DNA of 21,903 nt from CAZLQR01 sp964404095 (GCA_964404095.1 CAYOIN010000019.1:1-21903), one strand, 5' to 3'; positions 6,337-14,369 are shown, counted from the stretch's first letter. The notes: generated from the letters alone by a model not told the origin. Translations and numbers: made by a program.

Positions 6337-7134
6337 CTACTGACCCATGCCGGTAAACTTCTTAACACCTCGACTCCACATCATTCGATAGAGAAGCGAA
6401 AGTACCGCAATGTACCCGATCTGAATCACGAGAATCTGCAACAACTGAGCAGGCGTTTGCATCCCGAGCACCGCAGTTATGGGATAGTACAGAATATAGG
6501 GGTATGGTGTGAAGGATGCGAACTGCTGCATTACCTGCGGGAACAAATCGAGCGGAATAATGAGTCCGCTCAGAGCGAAAGCGAGGACATCGTTTGTCTC
6601 CATAATGGAGTCCACATTCAGGATCCAGAATGCGCAGAATGCGAGAACCATCTTAAAGAGAAAGGAAACCATAAATGCGCAGATGATAATTGCAACAGAA
6701 AGCAGGATCGATGGTAGATCTTGGGCGACGACGAGCGGCACCCGAAACGCAACGAGGAGGATCGCAATCGCAATAATCGAGTAGCCCCCATTCATTAAGC
6801 GATGTGGGAGTTCCTGGTAGAGCTTCATATAAAAATACGACACCGGTCGAACCAAAAACTTCGAGAGTTCTCCCATGCGAATATCCTGCACTCCGACCTC
6901 TTCTTCGATGTGTACCATAAGGACAGACTGCGCCGCGATTAAGAGGAGGTAGTAAGAGCGCATGGTGTCGAGCGTCCAACCATTCAGTACTGCCGACCGT
7001 GAGAGTACGCCCTGCCAGAACAACAGGAGTACGAGCGGATTAATAAATGAGATGAGGAACCATACAAACGAACGGGCGCGAAAGTTGAGCGCATGCTGAA
7101 AATGAAGGAGGAACATGCGAATCAGGCGTGCCAT
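6337..7134 (-). CDS. ABC-2 type permease (PF06182-like), first subunit
   Basis: A 265-residue polytopic protein with about six hydrophobic segments. It begins MARLIRMFLLHFQHALNFRA, a cytoplasmic amphipathic lead-in typical of ABC-2 permeases, and contains RMGELSKFLVRPVSYF, the conserved cytoplasmic loop of this family. It lies two bases after the ATPase stop (TAA-CT-ATG) and one base before the next permease, so all three are one operon. It pairs with the 5544-6335 protein as a heterodimeric channel. No substrate clue is visible beyond the neighbouring cell-surface glycosidase. Confidence 0.88.
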   Translation of the reverse strand: MARLIRMFLLHFQHALNFRARSFVWFLISFINPLVLLLFWQGVLSRSAVLNGWTLDTMRSYYLLLIAAQSVLMVHIEEEVGVQDIRMGELSKFLVRPVSYFYMKLYQELPHRLMNGGYSIIAIAILLVAFRVPLVVAQDLPSILLSVAIIICAFMVSFLFKMVLAFCAFWILNVDSIMETNDVLAFALSGLIIPLDLFPQVMQQFASFTPYPYILYYPITAVLGMQTPAQLLQILVIQIGYIAVLSLLYRMMWSRGVKKFTGMGQ

Positions 7135-7136
7135 AG

Positions 7137-7949
7137 TTATTCGCGATGGGTTTCCTGGAAGAACTTACGTATGACATCTTCAATGTCGCTCTTTCCCTTC
7201 GTGGCATACTTTTCCATAAGACGATCAAGATTCCCGTCGTAGATAATGCGACCAAAGTTAATAACAATTACTCGGTCACAGAGCTGTTTCACATCTCGCA
7301 TGTAGTGGCTGGTGAGCAGAATGGTAGCGTTGTATTTTTTATTGTATTCCTTGATGAAGTTGCGCAGCTTATGCTGTACTACCACATCGAGCCCAATGGT
7401 GGGTTCATCAAGAAACAGAATTTTCGGTTGGTGAAGTAGCGCTGCCATCAGTTCGCACTTCATTCGCTGTCCCAATGAGAGCTTCCGAACCTGAACGTGG
7501 AGGATATCCTTCACATCGAGTAGATCCGAGAGTTCTTCCACACGTTGTGTAAACGCTTCGTCAGGGATCTCGTAGATCTCCTTATTGAGGAGAAAGGTAT
7601 CCATCGGAGGAAGATCCCACCAGAGTTGGTTTTTCTGCCCCATGACCAATGATATCTGTTTGAGAAATGCAGGTTTTCGTTTAAACGGGGTATGATCGAG
7701 AACCGAGACCGATCCACTGGTTGGGTACAGCAGCCCCGAGAGCATCTTCAAAGTAGTGGTCTTCCCTGCTCCGTTTGGGCCAATAAATCCGATTAACTCG
7801 CCTTGCTCAATGTCAAAGGATATCTTCTCAACTGCAGTCTTGGTTTCGTAGGTGCGCTTGAAGAATGATTTTACTGCTCCTGCTAATCCTTCCTCCTTTT
7901 TATAGATGTGATACTGTTTTGTGAGGTTGCGAGCAGAGATGATCGGCAT
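7137..7949 (-). CDS. ABC transporter ATPase subunit
   Basis: A 270-residue nucleotide-binding subunit. Walker A GPNGAGKT is at 57-64, the Q-loop Gln105 sits in MGQKNQLWWDLP, signature LSLGQ at 157-161 (in place of LSGGQ, as in this subfamily), Walker B ILFLDEP at 177-183, and the H-loop His214 in TSHY. The insert KKEEGLAGAVKSFFKR (17-32) before the catalytic core is typical of ATPases that partner PF06182 permeases. The frame is open up to 8132, but that stretch overlaps the divergent recombinase gene; the ATG at 7949 starts MPIISARNLTKQY, the expected N-terminus, with a -10 box five bases upstream. It is first in an operon with the two permeases and powers the exporter. Confidence 0.93.
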   Translation of the reverse strand: MPIISARNLTKQYHIYKKEEGLAGAVKSFFKRTYETKTAVEKISFDIEQGELIGFIGPNGAGKTTTLKMLSGLLYPTSGSVSVLDHTPFKRKPAFLKQISLVMGQKNQLWWDLPPMDTFLLNKEIYEIPDEAFTQRVEELSDLLDVKDILHVQVRKLSLGQRMKCELMAALLHQPKILFLDEPTIGLDVVVQHKLRNFIKEYNKKYNATILLTSHYMRDVKQLCDRVIVINFGRIIYDGNLDRLMEKYATKGKSDIEDVIRKFFQETHRE

Positions 7950-7954
7950 AGGAT

Positions 7955-7963
7955 ATTGTAGCA
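7955..7963 (-). promoter_or_regulatory. Extended -10 box of the ABC exporter operon
   Basis: TGCTACAAT on the minus strand ends five bases before the ATG at 7949. A weak TTCGGA (7984-7979), 18 nt upstream, may serve as -35. It predicts a transcript with essentially no leader. It interlocks with the divergent recombinase promoter. Confidence 0.55.
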
Positions 7964-7968
7964 GATTC

Positions 7969-7997
7969 TTGCAAATGATCCGAACGTCGCTTAATAT
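7969..7997 (+). promoter_or_regulatory. Predicted promoter of the recombinase gene
   Basis: TTGCAA (7969-7974), a 17-nt spacer and TAATAT (7992-7997) precede the ATG at 8004 by exactly six bases, placing the expected +1 on the start codon. The next genes (8977 onward) may be carried on this transcript. Confidence 0.6.
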
Positions 7998-8003
7998 ACA
8001 TAT

Positions 8004-8975
8004 ATGGGGATTAATGAAGCAATTCTTCGCTTCCTCGAGTATGTGGAGCTCGACCGAAATCTTTCTCTTCGAACGGTCAAGATGTATGGGTACTATCTCG
8101 GATTCTTTCAGGAATGGCTTCTGAAGCATCATATCAGTGATTACGAAGAACAGATAGCGGAGGGAAAGAAACCCGACTACCCGATTGAGAATGTTACCGA
8201 GGAGGATATTCGAAACTTCCGCCTTTACCTATCGCACCACTACAAGAACCCGTTTAAGGGCAATCTCAAGCGACAGACCCAAAACTACTTTCTGGTCGCC
8301 TTGCGCTCATTTATGAAATATCTTGCAAAGCAACGGGTGAAGGTAATGCCCGCCGAGATGATCGAACTGGGGAAATCTCGTGATCGCACCATCAAACACT
8401 TATCTGAGGAGCAACTCGAGCAGCTTTTTAAGAGCGTAGATACCAAGAAAGAAATGGGTATTCGTGATCGCGCGCTGTTGGAAATGTTGTTTTCGACCGG
8501 ACTGCGTGTATCGGAGCTCGTCGCACTCAATCGAGATAAGATCAATCTCCAGAGCGGAGAGATCGGCGTGGTGGGAAAAGGTGGAAAAGCTCGCGTGGTT
8601 TTTCTAACGAAGCACGCAAAGGACTGGCTCCAACGATACTTTGATACCCGCACCGATCCCTACGCTCCGCTCTTCATTCGATATGCGGGGCCAACTCCCA
8701 AGGAAGGACTCACGAATGAAAAAAATCGCCTCTCGGTCCGGTCGATCGAGCGACTCATCGAAAAGTACCGTAAGAAGGCAGGAATCGTTGAGCGCATCGG
8801 GCCACACGTACTGCGTCATTCGTATGCGACCGACCTTCTTTCGCATGGAGCGGATATCCGGTCGGTACAGATGATGCTCGGGCACAGTAACATCTCAACA
8901 ACGCAGATCTACACGCACATTACCGATCCAAAGCTCAAAGAGATTCACGCGAAGTTTCATAGTGGAAATAAATGA
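8004..8975 (+). CDS. Tyrosine recombinase, XerC/XerD family
   Basis: A 323-residue site-specific recombinase. An N-terminal SAM-like DNA-binding domain (about 1-110, starting with RFLEYVELDRNLSLRTV) is followed by the catalytic domain (about 130-320). All active residues are visible: Arg168 (TGLRVSE), Lys192 (GKGGKAR), His268 and Arg271 (HVLRHSYATDLL), His294 (LGHSNISTT) and nucleophile Tyr303 (QIYTH). Length and spacing match Xer proteins, which resolve chromosome dimers at dif during cell division. Only one such gene is in this window, and single-Xer systems are known. It is not flanked by integrase-type att sites or phage genes, so a housekeeping role is favoured over mobility. XerC and XerD cannot be separated by eye. 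Confidence 0.92.
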   Translation: MGINEAILRFLEYVELDRNLSLRTVKMYGYYLGFFQEWLLKHHISDYEEQIAEGKKPDYPIENVTEEDIRNFRLYLSHHYKNPFKGNLKRQTQNYFLVALRSFMKYLAKQRVKVMPAEMIELGKSRDRTIKHLSEEQLEQLFKSVDTKKEMGIRDRALLEMLFSTGLRVSELVALNRDKINLQSGEIGVVGKGGKARVVFLTKHAKDWLQRYFDTRTDPYAPLFIRYAGPTPKEGLTNEKNRLSVRSIERLIEKYRKKAGIVERIGPHVLRHSYATDLLSHGADIRSVQMMLGHSNISTTQIYTHITDPKLKEIHAKFHSGNK

Positions 8976-8976
8976 C

Positions 8977-10392
8977 ATGAAAAAAATTCTCTATTGCTTT
9001 GTCGCGCTCTACATCACTTTTTTTTCTGTTTTTTCGGTGGTGCGATATCGAAATATGTACGCGAACTATTTTGATCTCGGGATTATGCATCATGTGGTAT
9101 ACAACAGCTATCAGGCAATCCGCACCGGAGAGTGGTCCCGCTTTCTTGAGCATACCGATCCCAACGGATCCCAACAGGTGATACGATCCGCTGTTCACAA
9201 CGATATCATCCTCGGACTATTCGCTCCACTGTATTTTCTCTCCCCTTCGCCGGAGGTTCTTCTGATTGCGCAGAGTATCGCCCTTGGACTCGGGGCGATA
9301 GCGGTTTTTGGCATTGCAGAACACCTCCTTTCAAAGCGTCGACATCATCGGCTGTTTGCATTCGTGTTTGCGATTACCTATTTATTCTATCCCCCACTTC
9401 AGCTCATGAACCGTTTTGATTTTCATGCGGTTGCCCTGGCGACGCCCTTTCTCCTGTTCATGATTCATTTTTGGTTATGTAAGCGCTATCGACTGAGCAT
9501 TCTGTTCCTGGTGCTCAGCCTGATCACCAAAGAGCAGGTCGGGCTCACAACCGCAGTGTTTGGTGGTTGGATTGTAGTGCAACAGGCGCTCCGACACCGA
9601 CTCCGGTTGCAGAAGTTCGTTCCAACCAAAGAGTCGCGATTTGGGATGACGGTCATCGTGCTGAGTGTGTTTTGGGTGCTGTTTTCATTCACAGTGATGA
9701 TCCCGTTCTTCCGAGGTGGTGGTCACTTTGCCCTGAGTCGATACGAGAATATTGATCTGCTGGCAACACTATTCCGCCAAAGCACGATCGATTATGTATG
9801 GAATATATTTGGTCCGGTCGGTTTCCTCTCACTCCTGTCGCCGACGATTCTGATCGCGGTCCCAGAATTCTCCGTAAATTTGCTTTCGCAAGATTCGAAT
9901 ATGAGAAGCATCGTATTCCACTATACCGCAGTCCTCATCCCGTTCGTGTATCTGGCCGCTCTTTCCGGATCCGTGTTTCTAGCACGGATCATTCCGGCGG
10001 CGACTCGTTGGATCGTCGTTGGTTTGCTCGGTTGCACCGTCTGGTTCTCGGTAACGATGAGCCCGCTCCCCTACTCGCAACAACGGGATCTGTATGTATT
10101 CAACCCACAGCAAAATGCACATGATGCGAGAGAATGGGCATACCGACTGAGGGATGATTCGATTTCCGTTTCGGCAACAGGGAACGTCGGGACATTCTTA
10201 AGTTCACGAAGACGGTTCTATTACTTTTCACAACATTACCCACTCGCCGATTATGTTATCATAAGACCAAACGAGGTTTTTTCCTATCACGACAAGGAAA
10301 CACTGATTCCGGTGTACCAACGTCTTATTCGGGATCCTCGGTATGTACTTGTGGATAGGCGTGAGAACTTTGAGGTGTATAAGAAGCTATGA
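8977..10392 (+). CDS. DUF2079 polytopic membrane protein, GT-C-like
   Basis: A 471-residue protein with about ten membrane segments. YFDLGIMHHVVYNSY near the N-terminus and VHNDIILGLFAPLYF (about residues 74-88) are the DUF2079 signature, in which a conserved Asp lies in the first extracytoplasmic loop as in GT-C glycosyltransferases. The C-terminal soluble part ends VLVDRRENFEVYKKL. Family function is unproven; a role in transferring sugars from a lipid carrier fits the fold and neighbours. A GTG at 8962 would extend the frame into the recombinase gene; the ATG at 8977 is preferred because it starts MKKILYCF and has GGA ten bases upstream. It overlaps the next gene as ATGA. Confidence 0.85.
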   Translation: MKKILYCFVALYITFFSVFSVVRYRNMYANYFDLGIMHHVVYNSYQAIRTGEWSRFLEHTDPNGSQQVIRSAVHNDIILGLFAPLYFLSPSPEVLLIAQSIALGLGAIAVFGIAEHLLSKRRHHRLFAFVFAITYLFYPPLQLMNRFDFHAVALATPFLLFMIHFWLCKRYRLSILFLVLSLITKEQVGLTTAVFGGWIVVQQALRHRLRLQKFVPTKESRFGMTVIVLSVFWVLFSFTVMIPFFRGGGHFALSRYENIDLLATLFRQSTIDYVWNIFGPVGFLSLLSPTILIAVPEFSVNLLSQDSNMRSIVFHYTAVLIPFVYLAALSGSVFLARIIPAATRWIVVGLLGCTVWFSVTMSPLPYSQQRDLYVFNPQQNAHDAREWAYRLRDDSISVSATGNVGTFLSSRRRFYYFSQHYPLADYVIIRPNEVFSYHDKETLIPVYQRLIRDPRYVLVDRRENFEVYKKL

Positions 10393-11285
10393 TATCGATC
10401 ATTATTCCGTTTCATAACGAGAAGGATAATCTTCCCGAACTCATCACGAGACTTCAGGCGGTGCTCGGTGAGCTGAAAGAAAAGTCTGAGATCGTATTTA
10501 TTGATGATGGGAGCAATGATGGATATGATACCGAGACAGATCTTGGTGGTCGTGGACTTGTGCACCTACGGAATCGAAAGCAACTGGGTAAGGGGCGGTC
10601 GCTCGAGCGAGGGTTCGAGACCGCAAAGGGAGACGTGATCGTTTTTATGGATGCCGACCTCCAGGATCGACCGGAAGATCTTCCTGCTCTGTTGGGTAAG
10701 CTTGAGGAAGGATTCGATCTGGTGAATGGATGGCGTGCAAAGCGAAATGATCCCATTTCAAAGACGCTCCCCTCTGCGATCTTCAATGCGGTGCTGTTGA
10801 AGCCGCTCCTCCACTCACCTTTTCACGATATCAACTGCGGATTCAAGGTCATGCGACGATCGGTGCTCGAGGAGATTCCGCTGTATGGAGACAACTACCG
10901 ATTTGTTCCCATCCTCGCCTTTCAGAAGGGATTCAAGGTTACCGAGGTCGAGGTTGAACATGCGCGGCGGAAACATGGAAAGTCAAAGTACGGATTTGTG
11001 AGAATTTTTTATGGACTGTTCGATACCGTAACCACATACTTTGTATACAGGTTTTCAGAGAAGCCGCTTCATTTCTTTGGACCGATCGGGAGTAGTTCAT
11101 TTTTTATCGGTTTGTTGATTACGGTCTGGCTCTCGATTGAGCGATTGTTTTTTGGTGTGGAACTGTATAAACGGCCACTGCTTCTTGCCGGCATCTTTCT
11201 CATGATCGTTGGCCTCCAGGTATTTCTTACTGGCGTCCTCGGTGAGCTGATTGTTTACATTCATAAATCGAAGAAGCGTACATGA
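10389..11285 (+). CDS. GT2 glycosyltransferase, polyprenyl-phosphate sugar synthase type
   Basis: A 298-residue family-2 glycosyltransferase. IDDGSNDG (38-45) and the metal-binding MDADLQDRPEDLP (87-99) mark the GT-A fold, and HARRKHGKSKYG (191-202) is the loop shared by dolichol/undecaprenyl-phosphate mannosyl- and glucosyltransferases (DPM1, GtrB type). Two C-terminal membrane helices (about 230-252 and 263-290) resemble GtrB. The expected reaction is NDP-sugar plus polyprenyl phosphate giving polyprenyl-P-sugar on the inner face. It overlaps the DUF2079 gene upstream and the EamA gene downstream, both as ATGA, indicating tight coupling. The sugar is not predictable by motif; a GalE homologue in the same run suggests UDP-Glc/Gal or the GlcNAc/GalNAc pair. 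Confidence 0.9.
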   Translation: MISIIIPFHNEKDNLPELITRLQAVLGELKEKSEIVFIDDGSNDGYDTETDLGGRGLVHLRNRKQLGKGRSLERGFETAKGDVIVFMDADLQDRPEDLPALLGKLEEGFDLVNGWRAKRNDPISKTLPSAIFNAVLLKPLLHSPFHDINCGFKVMRRSVLEEIPLYGDNYRFVPILAFQKGFKVTEVEVEHARRKHGKSKYGFVRIFYGLFDTVTTYFVYRFSEKPLHFFGPIGSSSFFIGLLITVWLSIERLFFGVELYKRPLLLAGIFLMIVGLQVFLTGVLGELIVYIHKSKKRT

Positions 11286-12187
11286 ATCCGTATACCGCGA
11301 TCATCATAGCCAACGTCATTATGGGTATGACCCCTCCCATTATGAAAATGGGATTGACCGAGATCCCGCCCTTTCTCCTTGGGTTTATTCGGTTCGCCAT
11401 AGCAACCATCGTGCTCCTCCCGTTTGCAATTCCGAAGTGGAAACATCTCTCATCAAAGGATTTGGCGCTCTTGGTTCTGGCCGGTGTCTTTGGCATCGGT
11501 CTCCATATCGCCCTCTTTTTTTTCGGACTCCAGAGAACCGAGAGTATCATTACGCCGGTCATCGCCTCCTCTGGCCCGGTGATTCTCTACGTGGTGGCGC
11601 TCGCGTTCTTACATGAGCGATTCTCGAAGCGTAAGTTTGCCGGGATGTTTATCTCACTCCTCGGAGTGCTGTTTATTGTGCTCACGCCGATTATCTTGAA
11701 CGGTACGGTTGCGCATGAACAGCAAGCGATCGGAAATGCATTGGTATTTTTCGCAACGATTTTTGGCGTCCTTCACTCGGTGTTGATTAAGAAGGTTTCA
11801 AGCGGCATTCATGCGGTTCAGATTTCGGTAGTAACCTTCCTTTCCGGCACGCTCTTTTTTGTTCCGTTTGCACTTGCTGAATATCAGCACTGGGACATCA
11901 ACGCTGTTACCCAGAATGGTTGGTTCGCACTTGTATTTGGTACAGTTTTTGTTTCGATTATTTGCTACACCTTGATCCACCACGCGCTTACCAAGATCTC
12001 TGCATCCGATGTGGGAATCTTTGCATATATTGACCCGGTCGCGGCGCTCATTGTCGGATGGCCGTTATTGGGCGAGAAGCCAGACGTATATTATTTTGTT
12101 GGTTCGATTTTGGTCTTTGTCGGGATCTGGGTCGCGGAGCGCAGGATTCATTGGCATCCATTTCATCGAATTAAAACTTATAATTAA
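11282..12187 (+). CDS. EamA/DMT-superfamily transporter
   Basis: A 301-residue protein with about ten membrane helices in two EamA repeats (about 1-140 and 150-290). The N-terminal NVIMGMTPPIMKMGL and the C-terminal FAYIDPVAALIVGWPLLGEK are the usual repeat landmarks. Most EamA proteins are metabolite exporters, but small relatives (ArnE/ArnF) flip undecaprenyl-phosphate-aminoarabinose. Its coupling by a 4-base overlap to a lipid-linked-sugar synthase suggests it could flip that product, which is inference. A -10-like TATAAT at 12179-12184, inside its last codons, may drive galE. Confidence 0.88.
   Translation: MNPYTAIIIANVIMGMTPPIMKMGLTEIPPFLLGFIRFAIATIVLLPFAIPKWKHLSSKDLALLVLAGVFGIGLHIALFFFGLQRTESIITPVIASSGPVILYVVALAFLHERFSKRKFAGMFISLLGVLFIVLTPIILNGTVAHEQQAIGNALVFFATIFGVLHSVLIKKVSSGIHAVQISVVTFLSGTLFFVPFALAEYQHWDINAVTQNGWFALVFGTVFVSIICYTLIHHALTKISASDVGIFAYIDPVAALIVGWPLLGEKPDVYYFVGSILVFVGIWVAERRIHWHPFHRIKTYN
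12179..12184 (+). promoter_or_regulatory. Possible internal -10 box before galE
   Basis: A perfect TATAAT lies at the end of the EamA gene, five bases before the ATG at 12190, matching the spacing at other leaderless candidates here. No -35 at the right distance is seen, and the tail of the gene is AT-rich, so chance is possible. Confidence 0.35.
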
Positions 12188-12189
12188 GC

Positions 12190-13206
12190 ATGGCAAAGGT
12201 CTTGATTACCGGTGCGGGTGGCTACATTGGCGTCAACACTGCCAAAGTATTTCTTGAGTCAGGGTATACCGTAGTAGCACTCGATAACTTTTCTCAGGGA
12301 TTCCGTGAGCCACTTGAACTTCTGCAGAAACAGTTCGGACAGGATAAGTTACTTATCTACACGGCAGATCTCACCGTCGACGGTGGTGCACAGGTGTTAT
12401 CGCAGGAATCGGACATCGATGGTATTCTCCATTTTGCTGCACTGCTCAACGTGGGTGAGAGTATGCATGTTCCTGAGAAGTACTTTACGAATAATGTAAT
12501 TGGAACCCAAAAATTATTACAGCAGGCAATTGTAGCGAATGTGCGCCGTTTTATTTTTAGCAGCAGTTGTACGGTATACGGAGAGGTTGAGAATCCACCG
12601 GTTGATGAAACCGCGCCACTCGTGAGACCGTCGAGTGTCTACGGTGCTACAAAAAAAATGTGTGAAGAGATGCTTTCCTGGTATGACCAGACCGGAAAGA
12701 TGAAGTATGTATCGCTCCGCTACTTCAATGTCTGCGGTGCAAGTGACGACGGAGTACTCGGCGATGCAAAGCGAGAGACCTTCGGACTGATGCAGAATGC
12801 AATCAAGGGAGCGTTGAAGATAGCACCATTCTCCTTTAACTATCAGAAGGTCGCAACACCGGATGGGAGTCCAGTTCGTGACTTTATCAATGTGGTCGAT
12901 CTTGCAGACGCGCACATCCGTGCATACGAGTACCTTGTGAAGAATGAAAAGAGTGATATTTTTAACCTGGGTACCGGAACCGGAACAAGCGTGCTTGAGG
13001 TGGTAAATGAAGTGAAGAGGGTGATGGGGGTTGAGTTCCCGACAACAGAATCTGATCATCGAAGAATCGGTGAGGTTGCGCGTATCTTCGCAAACTTAAC
13101 AAAGGCAAAACAACTGCTTGGCTGGGAACCAAAACGCTCGCTCGAACAAAGCATTCGCTCACTCGCGAAGTTCTATACGGATCATCCAAATGGTTGGAAC
13201 CAATAA
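12190..13206 (+). CDS. galE: UDP-glucose 4-epimerase-like SDR
   Basis: A 338-residue extended short-chain dehydrogenase. The NAD motif GAGGYIG is at 7-13, followed by LDNFSQG (31-37), the catalytic FSSSCTVYG (123-131) with Ser126, and Tyr151/Lys155 in SVYGATK. YFNVCGA and RDFINVVDLADAH match GalE, and NLGTGTGTSVLEV is the typical distal motif. It interconverts UDP-Glc/UDP-Gal, or the N-acetyl forms. It starts two bases after the EamA stop and ends 17 bp from the convergent YvlD-type gene, with no clear terminator. It probably supplies the sugar used by the GT2 two genes upstream. A related UDP-sugar epimerase of other specificity cannot be excluded. Confidence 0.9.
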   Translation: MAKVLITGAGGYIGVNTAKVFLESGYTVVALDNFSQGFREPLELLQKQFGQDKLLIYTADLTVDGGAQVLSQESDIDGILHFAALLNVGESMHVPEKYFTNNVIGTQKLLQQAIVANVRRFIFSSSCTVYGEVENPPVDETAPLVRPSSVYGATKKMCEEMLSWYDQTGKMKYVSLRYFNVCGASDDGVLGDAKRETFGLMQNAIKGALKIAPFSFNYQKVATPDGSPVRDFINVVDLADAHIRAYEYLVKNEKSDIFNLGTGTGTSVLEVVNEVKRVMGVEFPTTESDHRRIGEVARIFANLTKAKQLLGWEPKRSLEQSIRSLAKFYTDHPNGWNQ

Positions 13207-13223
13207 GGTGTTTCCCTACAGAG

Positions 13224-13568
13224 TTAGTTCTTCTTCAATGAGTTTAAAAATCCACCAACGATCGAAAGCACGAGGCTGAACCAGAGCGCCGGCCAGAAGC
13301 CGGTTACGGAGAATCCCGGAATAATGCGAGCGGCAAGCATGACAAGCGACGCATTGATCACTAAGGTAAAAAGACCGAGTGTAATGATTGTTATGGGAAG
13401 GGTAAGAACTATGAGAATTGGTTTTATTACCGAATTCAGGATACCCATCACTACCGCAACAACGATTGCGGTGGTAAGGTCCGAAACATGAATGCCCGGT
13501 ATCACATAGGAGGTGATCAGTACTGCAGCGGTGCTGATAAAGAGATTTACGATGAAGTTCATACCCAT
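13224..13568 (-). CDS. YvlD / phage-holin-4 family small membrane protein
   Basis: A 114-residue protein with four hydrophobic helices. It begins with MNFIVNLFISTAAVLITSYV and the IPGIHV motif, then GILNSVIKPILIVLTLPITI, TLGLFTLVINA and IPGFSVTGFWPAL. These are the landmarks of the PF04020 family (YvlD, named after superfamily IV phage holins), common as lone chromosomal genes in bacteria and not evidence of a prophage. Function is not known beyond envelope association. Two starts are possible, ATG at 13568 or at 13562. A TATGAT -10 five bases before 13568 favours the longer form on the leaderless model. Confidence 0.9.
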   Translation of the reverse strand: MGMNFIVNLFISTAAVLITSYVIPGIHVSDLTTAIVVAVVMGILNSVIKPILIVLTLPITIITLGLFTLVINASLVMLAARIIPGFSVTGFWPALWFSLVLSIVGGFLNSLKKN

Positions 13569-13571
13569 AAT

Positions 13572-13601
13572 TTATCATAATGGCCTCAATTTTGCTATAA
13601 T
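13572..13601. promoter_or_regulatory. Compact divergent promoter pair
   Basis: Only 39 bp separate two divergent starts. On the plus strand the extended -10 TGCTATAAT (13593-13601) lies six bases before the ATG at 13608, with a weak TTATCA -35 (13572-13577, 18-nt spacer). On the minus strand TATGAT (13579-13574) lies five bases before the ATG at 13568. The plus -35 overlaps the minus -10, so the two polymerases probably cannot bind together. Confidence 0.6.
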
Positions 13602-13607
13602 CAACCC

Positions 13608-14366
13608 ATGATTGAGAAAAAGAATGTTGCCGCGATCATCCTTGCAGCAGGCAAAGGCACGCGGATGAAGTCCACCACCGAGAACAAGGTAACGCTCCCC
13701 TTTCATGGGAAGCCCATGATTCAATATGCTGTTGAGGTGGTTGAGACCGTCGCCGATCAGGTAGTTGTTGTGGTCGGAGCGATGGCTGAAAGCGTGCAAC
13801 AGGCACTCCAAGGAACACCGGTTATCTTCGCCCATCAGGAAGAGCAGTTGGGAACCGGGCATGCACTGCAGGTTGGATTTAAGAAGATTGCCGATCACAA
13901 ACCCGCGTACATCCTTGTTGGTTACGGAGATCATATGATGTTCTATCGATCTGAGCGGTTGCAGGAGCTCGTGAATGTGCATGAGAAAGATCATGCATCA
14001 ATCTCACTGCTCACCGCAACATACGATGATCCAAACTCACTTGCATGGGCGCGTGTACTTCGAAACGAGCAGAACGAAGTAGTTGGTCTTGTGGAACAGA
14101 AAGATGCGACTGAAGAACAGCGATTGATCACCGAGGTGAATCCAGGACTGTACTGTATGAGCTATGATTTTCTCCAGCAGCATCTACCGATGCTGACCAA
14201 GTCTCCGGTAACCAATGAGTATTACCTCACCGAGCTGCTTGAGATTGCGGCAAAAGATCATCTCAAGATTGCGACATTGACAGTACCATTTCAAGAGGTG
14301 GGTATCGGAATTAATCGACCGGAAGAGCTGGAGAAGAGTCAGGAGCTATTTACGAAAAGATCGTAA
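13608..14366 (+). CDS. Stand-alone sugar-1-phosphate nucleotidyltransferase, GlmU N-domain type
   Basis: A 252-residue NTP-transferase. ILAAGKGTRMKS (11-22) is the nucleotide loop, and Lys27 and GKPMI (34-38) follow. EEQLGTGHA (78-86), GYGDHMMF (106-112, metal Asp108), VEQKDAT, EVNPGLY, TNEYYLTEL and a GINRPEEL end are all GlmU pyrophosphorylase-domain features. The left-handed beta-helix acetyltransferase half of bifunctional GlmU is absent, so it would form UDP-GlcNAc (or another UDP/dTDP-sugar) from the sugar-1-phosphate but not acetylate GlcN-1-P. The usual GD(V/H)P motif reads GDHMM here. It has its own leaderless-type promoter, and the ATG at 13608 is well supported. It feeds nucleotide sugars to the surrounding glycan genes. 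Confidence 0.9.
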   Translation: MIEKKNVAAIILAAGKGTRMKSTTENKVTLPFHGKPMIQYAVEVVETVADQVVVVVGAMAESVQQALQGTPVIFAHQEEQLGTGHALQVGFKKIADHKPAYILVGYGDHMMFYRSERLQELVNVHEKDHASISLLTATYDDPNSLAWARVLRNEQNEVVGLVEQKDATEEQRLITEVNPGLYCMSYDFLQQHLPMLTKSPVTNEYYLTELLEIAAKDHLKIATLTVPFQEVGIGINRPEELEKSQELFTKRS

Positions 14367-14369
14367 TAC

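Noticed and set aside
7950..8132. 61-residue N-terminal extension of the ABC ATPase
   Set aside because: It overlaps the divergent recombinase start and both promoters, and family members begin at the chosen Met.
8004..8975. Tyrosine recombinase as an integrase of a mobile island
   Set aside because: It has housekeeping Xer length and motifs. No att repeats, tRNA end duplication or cargo genes were found beside it.
13224..13568. Holin-like protein as a prophage sign
   Set aside because: PF04020 (YvlD) proteins are common lone chromosomal genes despite the holin name, and no phage genes are nearby.
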